Position numbers and translations under genes: made by a program. The notes below the pieces were generated by a model. It was not told the origin of the DNA. It searched no databases and saw only the letters and a program-made list of their open reading frames with translations. A stretch of 64,000 nt of DNA. Origin: Aphelenchoides besseyi (taxonomy: Eukaryota > Nematoda > Chromadorea > Rhabditida > Aphelenchoididae). Positions 1 to 11,491 of this stretch are shown piece by piece. Where the stretch lies: contig JAMPIQ010000003.1 in NCBI GenBank assembly GCA_024699855.1, positions 3,224,001 through 3,288,000 of the forward strand. Direction: 5' to 3'. Each line of letters opens with the position of its first letter. The stretch's first letter is position 1.

Positions 1-1169
1 CATTACACTGTGATGTTATCGGTGTGACTAAAAGTTCTGTTTCACTCTCATATGTTGGCATAAACGAGCAAAACTTCAGGTTAACAATCGAATGACAAGA
101 CGTTTGGATTATGAGCGGAAACCCACCGAACAGCCGCAGATTGTTCTTTCAAACAGCTAACACCAAAAAACGTACATTCGTTTCGAATACGTTCACTTGT
201 CATTAGGAAACAACGTTTTCGGAAATTTTTGGTCGTTGGCAGATTTACAAGTGAACTCGAAAAGCGACAGCCGGTCCATTAGTTCAAAGTCGTCAGTCAC
301 GTAGTTGTTAAAATTCGCAAATAAAATTGACGCGCAACAGAATTTTATGGTCCAGACGGAAACTAATCGTCTTATTCGCCCTCCATTCTTCCCAGCGATT
401 GCCGCTTTTTTGCGCGACTTCGGAATGCAAATTGGAAACCGCCGTGAAAGTTTCTCGACCGGACAGAAGCGAAAACATTTGCTGTCAATTGGACGAACGG
501 CACGTGCGGAGCGAAATGTTTGTGGTCGAGATCGAATGGGGACTTAAACGGAAACTGCAAGAAGATTGAAAACAAAAGACAAACAGTCGACTTGTATTCG
601 CAGTACGAGAACAAACGTCGAGGGCGAAAACGGCGATCGAAACGTTGGCTGCCGAAGATCATGGGATTGGCTGTGAGATTAATCGCGTAAATCAACGCCG
701 CAATTAACGATCACCATTCGATTTTAATGGCCAACAAAAAACGCAAACTCCGTGGGCCCCTTGTAGTTTTTGACTCGGCAGATCAAACGGCCGGCGAGTG
801 GTCGAAAATCCGAGAAACCCGGTCGGCTGTTGAGCGTGTGAATGGCAAGAAGGAACAAAGCCAAACAACAACAAAAGTGCTTTTCACCTTGTGGTCGAGC
901 GGCCAAATTAGTGAGTCATGGACGAGTATTGTTCAAACGTAATTAGAAGGTTGACATGGAGGTTCGTTGAAATTTCGAAGATGCGCGAAATAGCAACTTA
1001 AATGACCACACAAACTGAGACTTGAAGTCAAGAGGGTCTTTTGAAACGATTGAGTGTACGGTTGAATGGAAACGCGAAATAATTGTAGCGATTCCATTAG
1101 TGACTGAGATTTACGCCGAGACTTTGAACACACAACTTCTTGACCATCGTAATGAAAACAAAATTTCAG
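1..1169. other. 5' flank or intron of UTP20, no gene resolved
   Basis: No reading frame here resembles a known protein, and several stop-bounded frames of 60-107 codons on both strands overlap each other. A good acceptor (TTTCAG at 1164-1169) ends this stretch and opens the first clear UTP20 exon, so at least its right end is intronic. Family members in yeast and human carry several hundred residues before the part seen here, so the missing N-terminus may lie left of the window. A short frame starting at ATG 919 could supply a first exon through a phase-2 donor, but nothing independent supports that. Confidence 0.4.
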
Positions 1170-4100
1170 CACATTGGAATGTTTGGACGAGGTCTTCCGG
1201 AAGTTGGTACGTTCAATGAGTGTCGAACAAAACAACTATGTCTACCAAATTACAATTGCTTGTCATCTGCTAATTCGTTTGGGTTTGGAACATTCAGATG
1301 TTACTGCACATCATCGAAAGATCTTACGACATTTGAGAAAACAAGCATTCGAGTTATCGACTACGGTAAGTAGCTTGTAATCCCAATGATTAATAGTTTT
1401 ATTTAGATGTTTAATGCATTTCAACATCGTCAATTCACTTCTGATGAACTGGAGATTCTGTTTGATCAAATCATCGAACCCCATCTTCTAGATCCCTACA
1501 AGTCGGCAGCTGACAATCTGACAACTTTCGATTGTCCGTGGGCGATTACACGGTTCTTTTGTTCTTTGACAAAAATGCCTTTGTAAGTTCTCGTTAACAT
1601 CCATTTACCGATCAACTTATTTTAGCTTCTATCCACTGCTAAACGTCCCGTTTTCATCAGAATTGAATTCTCGGACGCCGCTGTCATTGCTCTGCATCAC
1701 ACTGTTTTCCTCAACGACCACTCGAAGTCTTCAGTCGTTGATTGTTGAGTCGTTTTTGAATTTGTTCACGTATGCCGACGAAAAAGAAGCGGTTAGTTTG
1801 CCAACATTACGTCAGGAACCACTACGATTAGAAGACAACGGAGGTAAATTTCAATTTGTTCAAAATTAATCGTCAGTTGAATTAGAACGACCGTTTGGAA
1901 CCCGAGTTGCTGTAAATCATGTGGAAAGTTTACTCAAACACCTTCAACTGACGATTCCAAATGAAATACGATCTTCGAATCGATCCGTAACTTTAGATTT
2001 GTCGCTTTTGGACGTGTAAGTAACCTGATGTTATAATTGATTATTGAGCTGGTTGTTTAGATTGAGTGAATTTTCAAGTGAGAGCGTTTTGGGCAGTGAA
2101 TTCGCTTCGACTTTGTTGACATTCGTGGAACGTGGTTTATTGCGCAACGAAGATCATTTGGCAGCGATAATCAATTCAGTCAGCCATTTCTTGACATACG
2201 ACAAACAACCAAACGACTATTTTACTCGTGTTATCCCGTTGCTTTCGACGCTTCGCTCCAGACGCACTCGCACATCGTTAGTCCAACTGCTCGGTCAACT
2301 TCGCAAGAACTCAAATTTCCGTTCCGATTTGAATGCACACGTTGAACGATTGGAAGAACTCGAATCCTGGGATAAGCAGCGGATCAATGAACCGGACTAC
2401 GAAAAACGACACGAAGTTTTGGCCGAATTATTGCGACTTTACGACAAATTGCATGCAAACGAAATGCCGTTAGAAGCTTTGCGAGCTTACATTCATTCGC
2501 ACTTCTACTCTTTGGCTCATGTTGACGAGATTTCGATTCGTTCTGCATCTTCAAATTGCATTTGTCTTTTGGTTACCTTCATCAAGCAGTCGAAAAAATT
2601 GAATGAAGAGAAGAAACAGGAGATTGTACGCAACGATTTCATTCCATTGGTTTCGCGAACACTACGATCGTCTAACGAAAGTGTACGACATGAAGCGGTA
2701 AATGTCCTCGCAACGCTTGTCGACAACTTCGGAGCAGTGAACAGTCTTCTCGAACCACTCAAACAAATCCGCTCAGTTGACGATCAAGAAGTTTGCTTTT
2801 TCGAAAATGTTGTTCACTTGCAACTACATCGCCGTCAACGAGCTTTCAACCGCTTGTACTTAGGACTACAAAGTAGCGAGGTAAACGCCAATAAAAAGAG
2901 CAGTTGGATAGTTTGTTTCAGATCAACATTCCGTTAGAGGTTTTCGAAAAATTCATTATGCCATTGATTCGACCATATTTGTTACGAAACGAAGACAAAT
3001 ACACCGCGTTATCTGACGAAGCAGTTCGTTTGTTTGCTGAAATTACTCGACACGAACCGTGGCCTGTCTATCACCGAACATTAACTTATTATATCAATGG
3101 AGTTCGAAAGGAAGAAACAAGAGTTAGACCAATCATTCGGTTTGTTTTTTGAGAACTTCGATTACAATTGATTTTGTTTTCAGAGTTCTCGTCGCCATTT
3201 TAGACGCATTCCATTTCGATTTGGCTTCACTAACACTTCCACATAGTGCATTTGATGTTCGCCGACATCGACAGCCGCGAAAGAAATTGGGTGCCGCCTT
3301 ATTGAAGGAGTCAAAGCCAAAGATACCCGAAGAAGAAATGGAAATCGACGAGAATCTTGAGCCATTGGAAACCTTCGAACAACCTCCAAATTTGCAATCT
3401 CTTGAGGAAAAAGAAGACGGGAATTTAAGCGATGAACAGCGAATTTTGGCGACCATTCTACGTGTTGTAATTCCACGCCTACGGGAATGTATTCAACCAT
3501 CGGTATCTTAGTTTAAAAGCTTCTAAGAAACTGATCTTTGTGTTCAGCAAGAATTTCACGCACATAAAAAGGCACAGAAAGGCGACAAGTATTTTGCTGA
3601 CGAGGAAGAGATCAATCGAACTCCAATTGCGTTGGCGACCGTTAAGTTGCTCAAAAAGTTACCAACATGGGTTATGGATTTGCATCTTCAAGGGTTCGCT
3701 TCAATTAGTTGTTGCAGTAGAAACTCTAATTTAGTGTGCTTCTTACGATCATGCAGTTGTTGCTCAGTCGCTCGTTTATTGTACGACAATCGGCACGAAA
3801 GTGCATGGAAGAGATAATGCACGCTCTTGGTCCCGTACATCTGCTAAAGATTATTCGTGAACTTCGGCAAAAGTTCACACGTGGTTATCAAGTACATGTG
3901 ATGATCTATACCGTTCATTCGTTGATTGCTAGTTTGCAAAATGTTCTTGAACCCGGTGATTTGGATGCCTGTTTAACCGATGTGTTTGAGGTTTTAAATT
4001 GAAAGAAAATCCTAATAACGAATAGTTTTTAGGTTGTGAAACAACAGCAGTTTGGTGTAGCAGAAGAAGAACGTCAAATTAATATAATAAAATCGAGAAC

Positions 4101-6646
4101 TCCCGAAGCAAAAGCAGCGAAATCACAAGAAACGTTCTTGTTGTTAGGTCGTTTCATTAGTGAAGAATGTTTAAACAAGTTCATTGATCCAATGAAACAT
4201 GTAAGTTGCTCGGAGCTTTGAAGTTGACTAGGAATTTAGATTATGGAAGATACTCCAAATGCGGCAACACAAAAGAAGTTACAAGAATTGTTGCGTTCAC
4301 TCTCTGCCGGTCTACGTCGAAATACAGGAATTGCTCCACCAGTTTTGTTAAACTTTTCGAAGACAATTTTGTGTGAGTATGTCGGAGAAATGTGTCAGCA
4401 ATACGATGCACTTCGCGCTCAACAACAACAAGAGCAAGAAGAACGAAATTCCGGCTATCGACCTTCCAACTGCTACCTCTTGGCTCCTGAACCCAAACGG
4501 TAATTACGCTGCAATTACCGAATGATTTTAAGTATTTAGTTTGGGTGTTATCGTTAAAACGTCGACAAAGAGCAAAGTTGCCATTTTTGTTGAGTTTGGC
4601 GCTCAATTGTTGGGCGACGTTTTGAGTGAAAAGCATTTCGATTCCGAGTCGATAGCTGATGTCCAATTACTCGATCCCTTTCTTGGGATCATACTTGATG
4701 CTTTGCGTTTGAAATACGAAAAGGTGAAAGCAGAGGGTTAAATGATAAATCTTAACGTTCAATTTAGATCACAGCTCTTGCACTTCGAGCGTTGAGTATG
4801 CTGTTAAAATTCCCGTTGCCATCACTTGCGACAAAGATGTCAACGTTGGTTGATCAGCTTTTTATTCTTCTTGGCGAATATGCAAGTGCCAGTGGAACTA
4901 CGCGACTTAACGTCATTGAGTTGAATCAACATCTTTTTAAGTGTATGGTTTTGGTTGTTCGACAATCAACGACCCAAACGTTCAGTCGTCTGCGACTTCA
5001 AATTTTGTTGAATTACGTCGAATCGGACGTGCTTGACTCACATAAACAAGCAACCGCATTCAATTTGGCTAAAGCTCTAATCGTAAAGCAAATTCGAGAC
5101 GAAAAGATTGACGAATTGATTCGTTATTTGGCCGAACTGTCCATCACTTCACCGTCCGATCAAATTCGAACTCAATGTCGATCAACGATGCAAACATACT
5201 TCCGTTCACATCCTGATGGACCAGCAAATGCAAAAAAATGGTTGCACTTCTTTTTGGATCAATTAGATTACGAGTTTTCTCATGGAAGAATCTCAGCATT
5301 GGAATCCATTCACTCAATGTTCTCGATCTTCAATGAGGTTCGTTTTTGGTATCTTGAGTTTTGTTTATTTTCATTTAGAGTATCACCGACAAACTTGGAA
5401 TTGCCACCTTTCTACGTTTGGTCGAACGTTTTCGTGAAGATAACGATGAAGAGGTTTTGAAATATGTGAGTGCTGCAGTTCGTGAATTGATTGCTTCGGT
5501 CTCCGATGGTGTTCGACGCGATGTTTTCACAACCATTGAAGAGTGGCTTGGAAGCAAGAAGTTGGGACTACGTTTTACTGGAGCACGAGCATTAACTGAA
5601 TTGGCGAAAACTCAAGAATTCAAATTGAACGTCGAGCAAACGAAGTCAATTATTATCAGATTGAAGAGATGTTTTACTCGTGCAGTAACATCAAAGTCCT
5701 CAAAAGCTGTTGAAGCATCAATGATGTTAATGGTGGAACTGATTCGCAATCATCTCGATCTTTTCCGTCGTGTTCTAAAGAAAAGCCCAAAGATGCAAAA
5801 ATTGATTATCGGTAAGAAAAGATTTTCAGTAGCAATCAACTTTTATTGTTCAGGCGGTCTACCAGCATTACTCACTTCTGAAGAATCCAAAGTTCGTTTT
5901 TCTGCAGCCGTCTTATTGGAGCACTTGTTAGCGTCGACTGAGTCTATTTGGCCACTTCTTGCGGCACATGCCAATTTTGACGATCTTTGCATGGCATCCT
6001 TGCAACAGCTTCGGCAAGACAAAGTTCTTGATCCGTTTTCCGAAGAAGCAGTCAAAAATTTGGTCACACTTTCCGTTCAGTTGGATGAGCAAACTTTTGA
6101 CGAACTTTGTGAGAAGTTGGCGGCCTTCGGACGAACGGAACTTCGTAGAGACGCAGGAATTACAAGAGTAAGTAACTGTGTTATGCCTCCATTGACATTG
6201 TCCAATTTCAGCGAGTGAATCTGTTTAAGTTTATGGCTGCTCAATTGGCACATTTCGAACGAGAGACCGCACAATTCGAGTCGTTGGTGCGACATTTGAG
6301 CTTTTCGCTCTTTCGTGAACTTACTGGCAAATCAGCACGACATGGAGAACAGCTTCTACAAATTGCTACCGAATTGGCGGCCATTCTGCGTGAAAAGATC
6401 GGAGTCACAGAGTTTAATGATCTTCTGGCTGCTCACCAGATCGAATCGAGTAGACGAACTACGAATCGTAAACGCGAGCGAAAGGAATTGGCCTTGGCTG
6501 AACCGGAAAGAGCTGCACGTGTACGACAAAAAGCCAACTTACGAAAGGCCTCAGGAAAGAAACGAAAACTGGACGAGCTTCGACCTTATCGTATTCAAAA
6601 GAGACGACGAGTCGAAGAAGCACGTGAACGCTATGATTTCGACTGA
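1170..6646 (+). CDS. utp20: UTP20 homologue, small-subunit processome HEAT-repeat protein (5' incomplete)
   Basis: UTP20 is a very large nucleolar alpha-helical repeat protein of the small-subunit processome, needed for 18S pre-rRNA processing. Sixteen exons can be joined in phase: 1170-1365, 1407-1582, 1626-1843, 1886-2015, 2061-2880, 2922-3139, 3184-3502, 3548-3693, 3735-3990, 4033-4200, 4240-4499, 4540-4723, 4768-5337, 5379-5811, 5854-6167 and 6212-6646. They encode about 1,610 residues. The family signature is the DRIM-type stretch 'LESWDKQRINEPDYEKRHEVL' at about 2365-2427, followed by long leucine-rich helices. The tail is very basic (KKRKLDELRPYRIQKRRR), as in UTP20 C-termini, and suits a nucleolar protein. 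Human UTP20 is about 2,785 residues, so the N-terminal part is missing, outside the window or shortened. The gene ends at TGA 6644-6646. I am confident of the family but not of the start. Confidence 0.88.
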
Positions 6647-7205
6647 AGAATTTGTTTTTGTTGATTTTTGTTGTTACATTTGTTTAAAGTAAAGTTGCAA
6701 TTCATTAACAGTTTTCTAAGCATTGTTTGCACTTTAAGAGTTTTTACTTTTAAACGAAAAAACATTGCAATTCAACATAACGATAATTTAAAATTCCTTA
6801 TACAAACTCGACGAATAAAATGCAAGTCAGAAATTTGAATCTGACGTTCACTGTTTGCTGCTGGTTTTCGCGTTCACCGTTGACAAACTAAAGGTAATAT
6901 TAGTAAAAAAGGGTAATTGAACTTACATGTTCAATTAGCCTGCGTACCACGATACATGACATTTCGTGGCGGTTGAGGTCTCGAGCGATGTTGTTGGCCA
7001 TAGCAAGTGTCCATGTACTTGCGCCACATGCTCAACAATAATACCTATTTCTGTTACGGTGACTGAGCTTTGACACTGGGCGTTTTCTCCTCATCAAGCA
7101 TCGACTCTCCAATCGGACCGACTGAAGACAAAATGACGAACTCTTTAATTTTCTTTGGACTTCCTTAAAATGGACCTATTCTGGACCTCAAAGATTTTAT
7201 TTTAG
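6647..7205 (-). other. Short possible minus-strand coding exons, uncertain
   Basis: Between UTP20 and the next gene pair, the minus strand has an ATG-initiated frame of 32 codons (about 6938-7036) starting MWRKYMDTCYG and ending just before a good donor (GTAAGT) and a TTTAG acceptor. The acceptor would join to more open sequence around 6860-6890. A second open stretch upstream (about 7070-7120) starts MLDEEKTPSV. The pieces do not join cleanly because two stops intervene. It may be a small gene, an untranslated exon or a remnant. Nothing similar is known to me. Confidence 0.2.
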
Positions 7206-7316
7206 ATGTTTACTCCGGCGAACATCTTCTGCTCGCAAAATCACTTTGTTGATAAATGGGCTTACGTCTACTTGACTAAAGGATCCTCAGGTGTCTATCA
7301 ACCGACAGTTCGATAA
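7206..7316 (+). other. Orphan coding-like exon
   Basis: Directly after a perfect acceptor (TTTATTTTAG) there is an ATG-initiated frame of 36 codons ending in TAA. It starts MFTPANIFCSQNHFVDKWAY and has a balanced, protein-like composition. No upstream exon could be identified on the plus strand. It could be the last exon of an unrecognised small gene or a remnant left by duplication. The flanking 7320-7411 shows nothing clear. Confidence 0.2.
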
Positions 7317-7411
7317 ACATTTCCGCTCATCGAACTTTCTGTTTCTCTCAACTTCAGTCCCATCTTCCAACCAATCCAACTTTTTCCTACAGTTTTACTT
7401 CGCACCAACAG

Positions 7412-9239
7412 TCAACAACAGAGACAAAAAAGAATATTGATGGCGGATTCAGTGTTCTTTGGGGTTGATCCTTGGCTCCTTGATGTCGATTCCGAGCAGT
7501 CGCGCACAGAGAGCCACGCGAAGAAATTCAAGTCGTCAATTTGCTTGGACTTGAAGCGAATTCGATCCGCGTCTTTCGCAGTTTTCTCTCCGAAGACCGT
7601 TTTGTTCTGAAACGAAGTGATGACTGGTGCTGCGAAGAATAAACTCACCATGACTTTGAGCTTTTACTCCATTTCTCTGATTGTTCGCTTCAATTCGGTC
7701 AGTTGCTCTTTGCTGATTCCTTCATTGCAGGCGGCGAAAATTTGCTGTGGCTGGAATAGCATTCCAAATTTCTCGTCAGATTGGAAGGAGTACGGTAGAC
7801 GATACTGAAAAGATAATATTTAATCAAAAATCAATGGTCAACTCACTTTTTCCGCCGCTGTCTTGGTCGCTGACACTTGGTCAGCGACCATCTCGACTTG
7901 CTCCAACTCCTTCAGATCTTCGTCGACGGTTGCTCGCAAGATCGAGTCCTGAAAATAGAACGATTAGTAAATATTAAAGGTCAAATGCACTTACCTCAGC
8001 AAAGCTGTTTCGGTACCGGATCAACCGTTCCTTTGCCTCCTTGATCAGCGGACAAACAATTTCGACTGGCATGTCGAAGTACAAGTCGAATCGTTGCCAC
8101 CAAATCGGCAAAGAGAGCAGATGAGTGATGACCTCAAACTTCGGCTCAACCATGAGAGGATACTCGAACTCGACTGCGGCTTCTCTGGAGCGAAACTTCT
8201 CCACGGCGGTGCGAACTGATTCTTCTTGTGTGCGGTCCATGAGTGGGCTCCATGCCTTGCCCGTGTTTATGAGCTGCTTGTCGGTGAGTGATTTGAGTGG
8301 CGCCTTGGCGTCGACGGAGTACTTTTTGCACTTTGGTTTGCCTCGGTTTTCGAGGAAAGACTCGTGCAACTTGGGATCTTTTGGCAATTCCAATCCCAAG
8401 AACTCGGCCCGCGACTTCGCCCCTTCGATGCGGTCTTCGTAGGTTTTCGACTTGTTCTCTCCCGGTGCAGCAGCTGCCATCTGAAACAAGAACAAGGGAA
8501 TCGATCCGAGGTCTTGAACGTTCGCCTTCATCTTTTGGATAACTTGCCACTTTTTCCATCGACACTTACCTTCTTGTTCTTGCATCGCACCACGCAGCAC
8601 CAGACCACACCAACAACAGCTGCGACAATCACCGCCAATCCAACCCTAAAAAGAGAAGTTGAGAAGACAATTGAGTGACTTACAAAACAGCCACGACGAT
8701 AATCACCACAAGGTAAACCGGGATCTTGTCCTTGGACGGATCGAATTCCGTGGCATCAAACTGAAATCGAGACCTTTAGACGGAAGTCATCTGAACGCAC
8801 TTACGAATTGGAAGTTTAAGGCCGTGAGATTCGCATGGCCCAAGTACTTGACCGTGGTAGTGTAGCCGATCCATGTTTTTTCGAAATTCGGCGCTCCTTT
8901 GACCGCTTGTGTAAAATCCGGCTTGCCATCGCTTTTCAACTTGATTCCTTCACCATCGGCTTTGCCGCAGATCGGGTAGAAATACATGATACCACCTGAA
9001 ATCAAAATTTATCGTTGTAACGGTTTGTATTCTTACCGGTTGCGAAGTACTTTGAGCCAAGTTCATTAACAATCGCGGTCCCTGACATTGAAACTTCACC
9101 AACTGCATCTCGTTGGCGTTCAAGAAGCGATTCGCTGAATTAAATAATGAGCAACTGCAATATTCAAGCGATCACTACAGTCAAAAGAGTGAAATAGAAG
9201 TAACCTTTGACTGCTATGTCCAATTGGGTTGTTCAATGA
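7412..9239 (-). CDS. Single-pass membrane protein, copy 2 of a tandem family; carries an in-frame stop
   Basis: Unrecognised family. In order: an extracellular part (exon containing SMSGTAIVNELGSKYFATG, then a Cys-containing stretch and an N-glycosylation site NLT), one membrane helix (PVYLVVIIVVAVL joined to VGLAVIVAAVVGVVWCCVV), a basic CKNKK stop-transfer signal, and a cytoplasmic part rich in charged helices. The architecture, several intron positions and the C-terminal motif match the gene at 9360-11491, so these are tandem paralogues. The frame reaches TAA at 7664-7666 after TIREME. The next codons, KLKVM, then meet a good donor, and the following exon (7412-7606) stays open for 64 codons in the same phase. 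The paralogue has its own C-terminal exon at this intron position. The copy is therefore either recently truncated or read through. The first exon upstream of 9239 is not resolved. Confidence 0.55.
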
Positions 9240-9359
9240 CTGCAATCAGACTGATAGAAAGCCTGGAACTCTCGAAGGCCAATTGCATTGAATAATGATA
9301 ACCGCGGACGGTTCTGATATTCAAAGATTAGTGTTTTTATAATCAGGAAACCCGTCATT

Positions 9360-11491
9360 TCAACGACGTCTATTTCTTCCTCTCCAGCACAACCAGTTCA
9401 TATCCCAACGGAAAAGCCAATCGAAAAATGGATTTTTGAGACTCAAATTTTCCTCCGACCTCAGTTCCTCGTAGCAATAAAGAAGCGTATCAATGATTTG
9501 GTACAATTTGACGTTGTCGTTTACTTCTAAAGTAATGTTTTTCAACTAAAAAAGTGTAAGAGTAGAATCCAAGAAATGTACACGTACGTAGTTATCGTAA
9601 TCAGGCTTCAATGCTTTCAGTTTTTTTCGTAATGCCTTCGCTTCCTTACGGTTGAGTGAATAAATTACGAGTATACCTCGCACGTCGTATTCGAGTTGGT
9701 ATTGAGAAATAATCGTCACATCGAGAAAATCCATTAAATCGTGGCAAAGCTCGTCGAACTTTTTATGAACTTTCGTAAAGTTCATCTCTGGGCGGCTGTT
9801 GCGCGAAGGTACAAAAAGCGGTTGCTCCAATTCATCCATGAGCTGATTCACTTCGTCTTGTGTATTGTCGGTCTTCGTCGATCGCTGAGTTCTATCCATC
9901 ACGTCTTCGGCGGCCAACTGGCCTTTCTTTGCCTCATACTTACTCTGCCCGCAACCGTTCCATACGATTATTATCGAACTTAGTAAAAACATTGCCATGT
10001 ACGCTTTCGTCGGTTCTTCTTGGTCTCCTTTTTTTGCCTATAAAAGCGTAGCATATCAGTTTCTGAAGATTTACCTTTTCTCGTACGACTTTTTCCCAAT
10101 GTTTGTATTCATCTACCAACGCGTTGTATTGCTGATCGTTGAGTGGATTTATTAGGAGGAACTTGACTAGCTCGTCAAAAAGTTTGTAATTTGACCAGTT
10201 GAAGACAGGAAACATGTCGAACAATAGATGCCAATAGCTGATCGGATATGGTCCAGTTGGAAAATCACACTTTTCATACTGTAATCTGGCCTCAGCTATC
10301 ACTCTCCTTTTGTTCACGACACGATCTGGCAGCTTTTCTATGGCCGTATTCACGTCCTTATTTCCCGCCATCTTCTTGCCATCTTTTGGTTTGACTAGCA
10401 GCTTGATATTCGGCTTCCAACTCTTTTGAACTTTCTCGTTCTTTTTCTCTTCGTTCTTTTTCTTTTTGATTTCCTTGTTCTCTTTGATTTCCTTGTTCTC
10501 TTTGATTTCCTTGTTCTCTTTTGCGAGTTTGCCGTCTGGAGCGATTGGAGCCGTTGCATTGACTATCTTCTGTTGGTTTCCATTTTCTAGATTTGCATTG
10601 GATGCTTTCGGATCGACTTTCTTTGGCTTCTTGCGGCAGCAACAGTATATGGCAACGATCACAAAGACAATAACAGCAAACACAATAAGACTGAAACGAA
10701 CAGAAGTCACTTATATTTATCTGAATACTAACCCTAAGACGATCCAACCCCAGAGTGGCATCTTGAATGCATCTTTCTCATGGTTTTCTCGGACCACTTT
10801 GACCGACGAATCCTGAAATTTGCTTACAAGCGAAATAGGCAGAAACCAACCAATTCCACACTGACGATGTTTTCCGTGTCGACGTGAAGTTTGATGGTCG
10901 TTTTGGCTTTTCCGTCTTTCCCGAGTGTGAACGGCGATTGACAAACAGAACCTTTCTGATTTGCAAACTTTCCTTGAAGCGTGACTTCTGAACTTGTTGC
11001 AACGATCTCAATTGGCGCATCAAATGAGCCAACAGTCCCTTAAATTGCAGGAACCAATCAAGATTTCAGTTAAATTTCAACATACCGACCTTAAAAATTT
11101 GGGCACCTAAAAACGTCCCCGCAATTTGGCAATTGCCGATAGTGATTGAACCTCTGAACAAACGACAGTTTTGTTTAGTTCCACTGTAGACTCACTCAAA
11201 ATCTTTCTCTCCCTTCTTGATCTTTATAGTCGCTTTGATCGTATTCGATGCGCTCTCCACATCGACAGACGAGTCTTTGCAAGTACCCGTGATTGTTCTG
11301 AAAACACGACCTCCGGCTTTGATTTAAACAAGAACTTACTTTCCATTCAAGCAACTGGCCTTCTTCTCCGCCGACAACAACCACGAAGAATCAGCCGCCA
11401 CGAACATCGTCGCTACAACCACAAGCATCAACATCCAAGTAGTCCCGGAACCCGGCGATTTGGACATCGGCTTCCAAGCGCCACGAAGCAT
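9360..11491 (-). CDS. Single-pass membrane protein with charged cytoplasmic tail, copy 1 of a tandem family
   Basis: Unrecognised protein. It starts at ATG 11489-11491. After a basic leader comes a hydrophobic segment (MLMLVVVATMFVAAD) that can serve as signal peptide. An extracellular beta-rich part follows, with scattered cysteines (ASCLNGK, TGTCKD, IGNCQIAG, GSVCQSPF). The membrane helix is LWGWIVLGLIVFAVIVFVI, then a CCCRKKPKK stop-transfer signal. The cytoplasmic tail is Lys/Glu-rich and holds three KENKEI-type repeats, followed by a folded-looking part (WHLLFDMFPVFNWSNYKLF) related to the copy-2 tail. A second hydrophobic run (MAMFLLSSIIIVW) lies further along and might be another membrane segment or a buried helix. 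The exons join through GT-AG introns in phase. Stop is TGA 9360-9362. Function is unknown; the layout suggests a cell-surface receptor or adhesion protein. Confidence 0.6.
10470..10517 (-). repeat. Three perfect 18-bp tandem repeats inside a coding exon
   Basis: The unit tttgatttccttgttctc (plus strand) occurs three times head to tail without change. It encodes the residues KENKEI on the minus strand within the cytoplasmic tail of the membrane protein at 9360-11491. Perfect copies in coding DNA point to recent slippage or unequal exchange, so repeat number may vary between individuals. Confidence 0.85.

Noticed and set aside
305..942. Open frames of 60-107 codons on both strands before UTP20
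   Set aside because: They overlap one another, lack splice partners and resemble no protein; treated as non-coding flank.
7664..7666. Selenocysteine or other recoding at the in-frame stop
   Set aside because: The codon is TAA, not TGA, and no SECIS-like structure is apparent; simple truncation or readthrough is more likely.
8125..8678. Plus-strand frames of about 100 codons
   Set aside because: Shadows of the minus-strand membrane protein exon, which has a clear domain order and splice sites.
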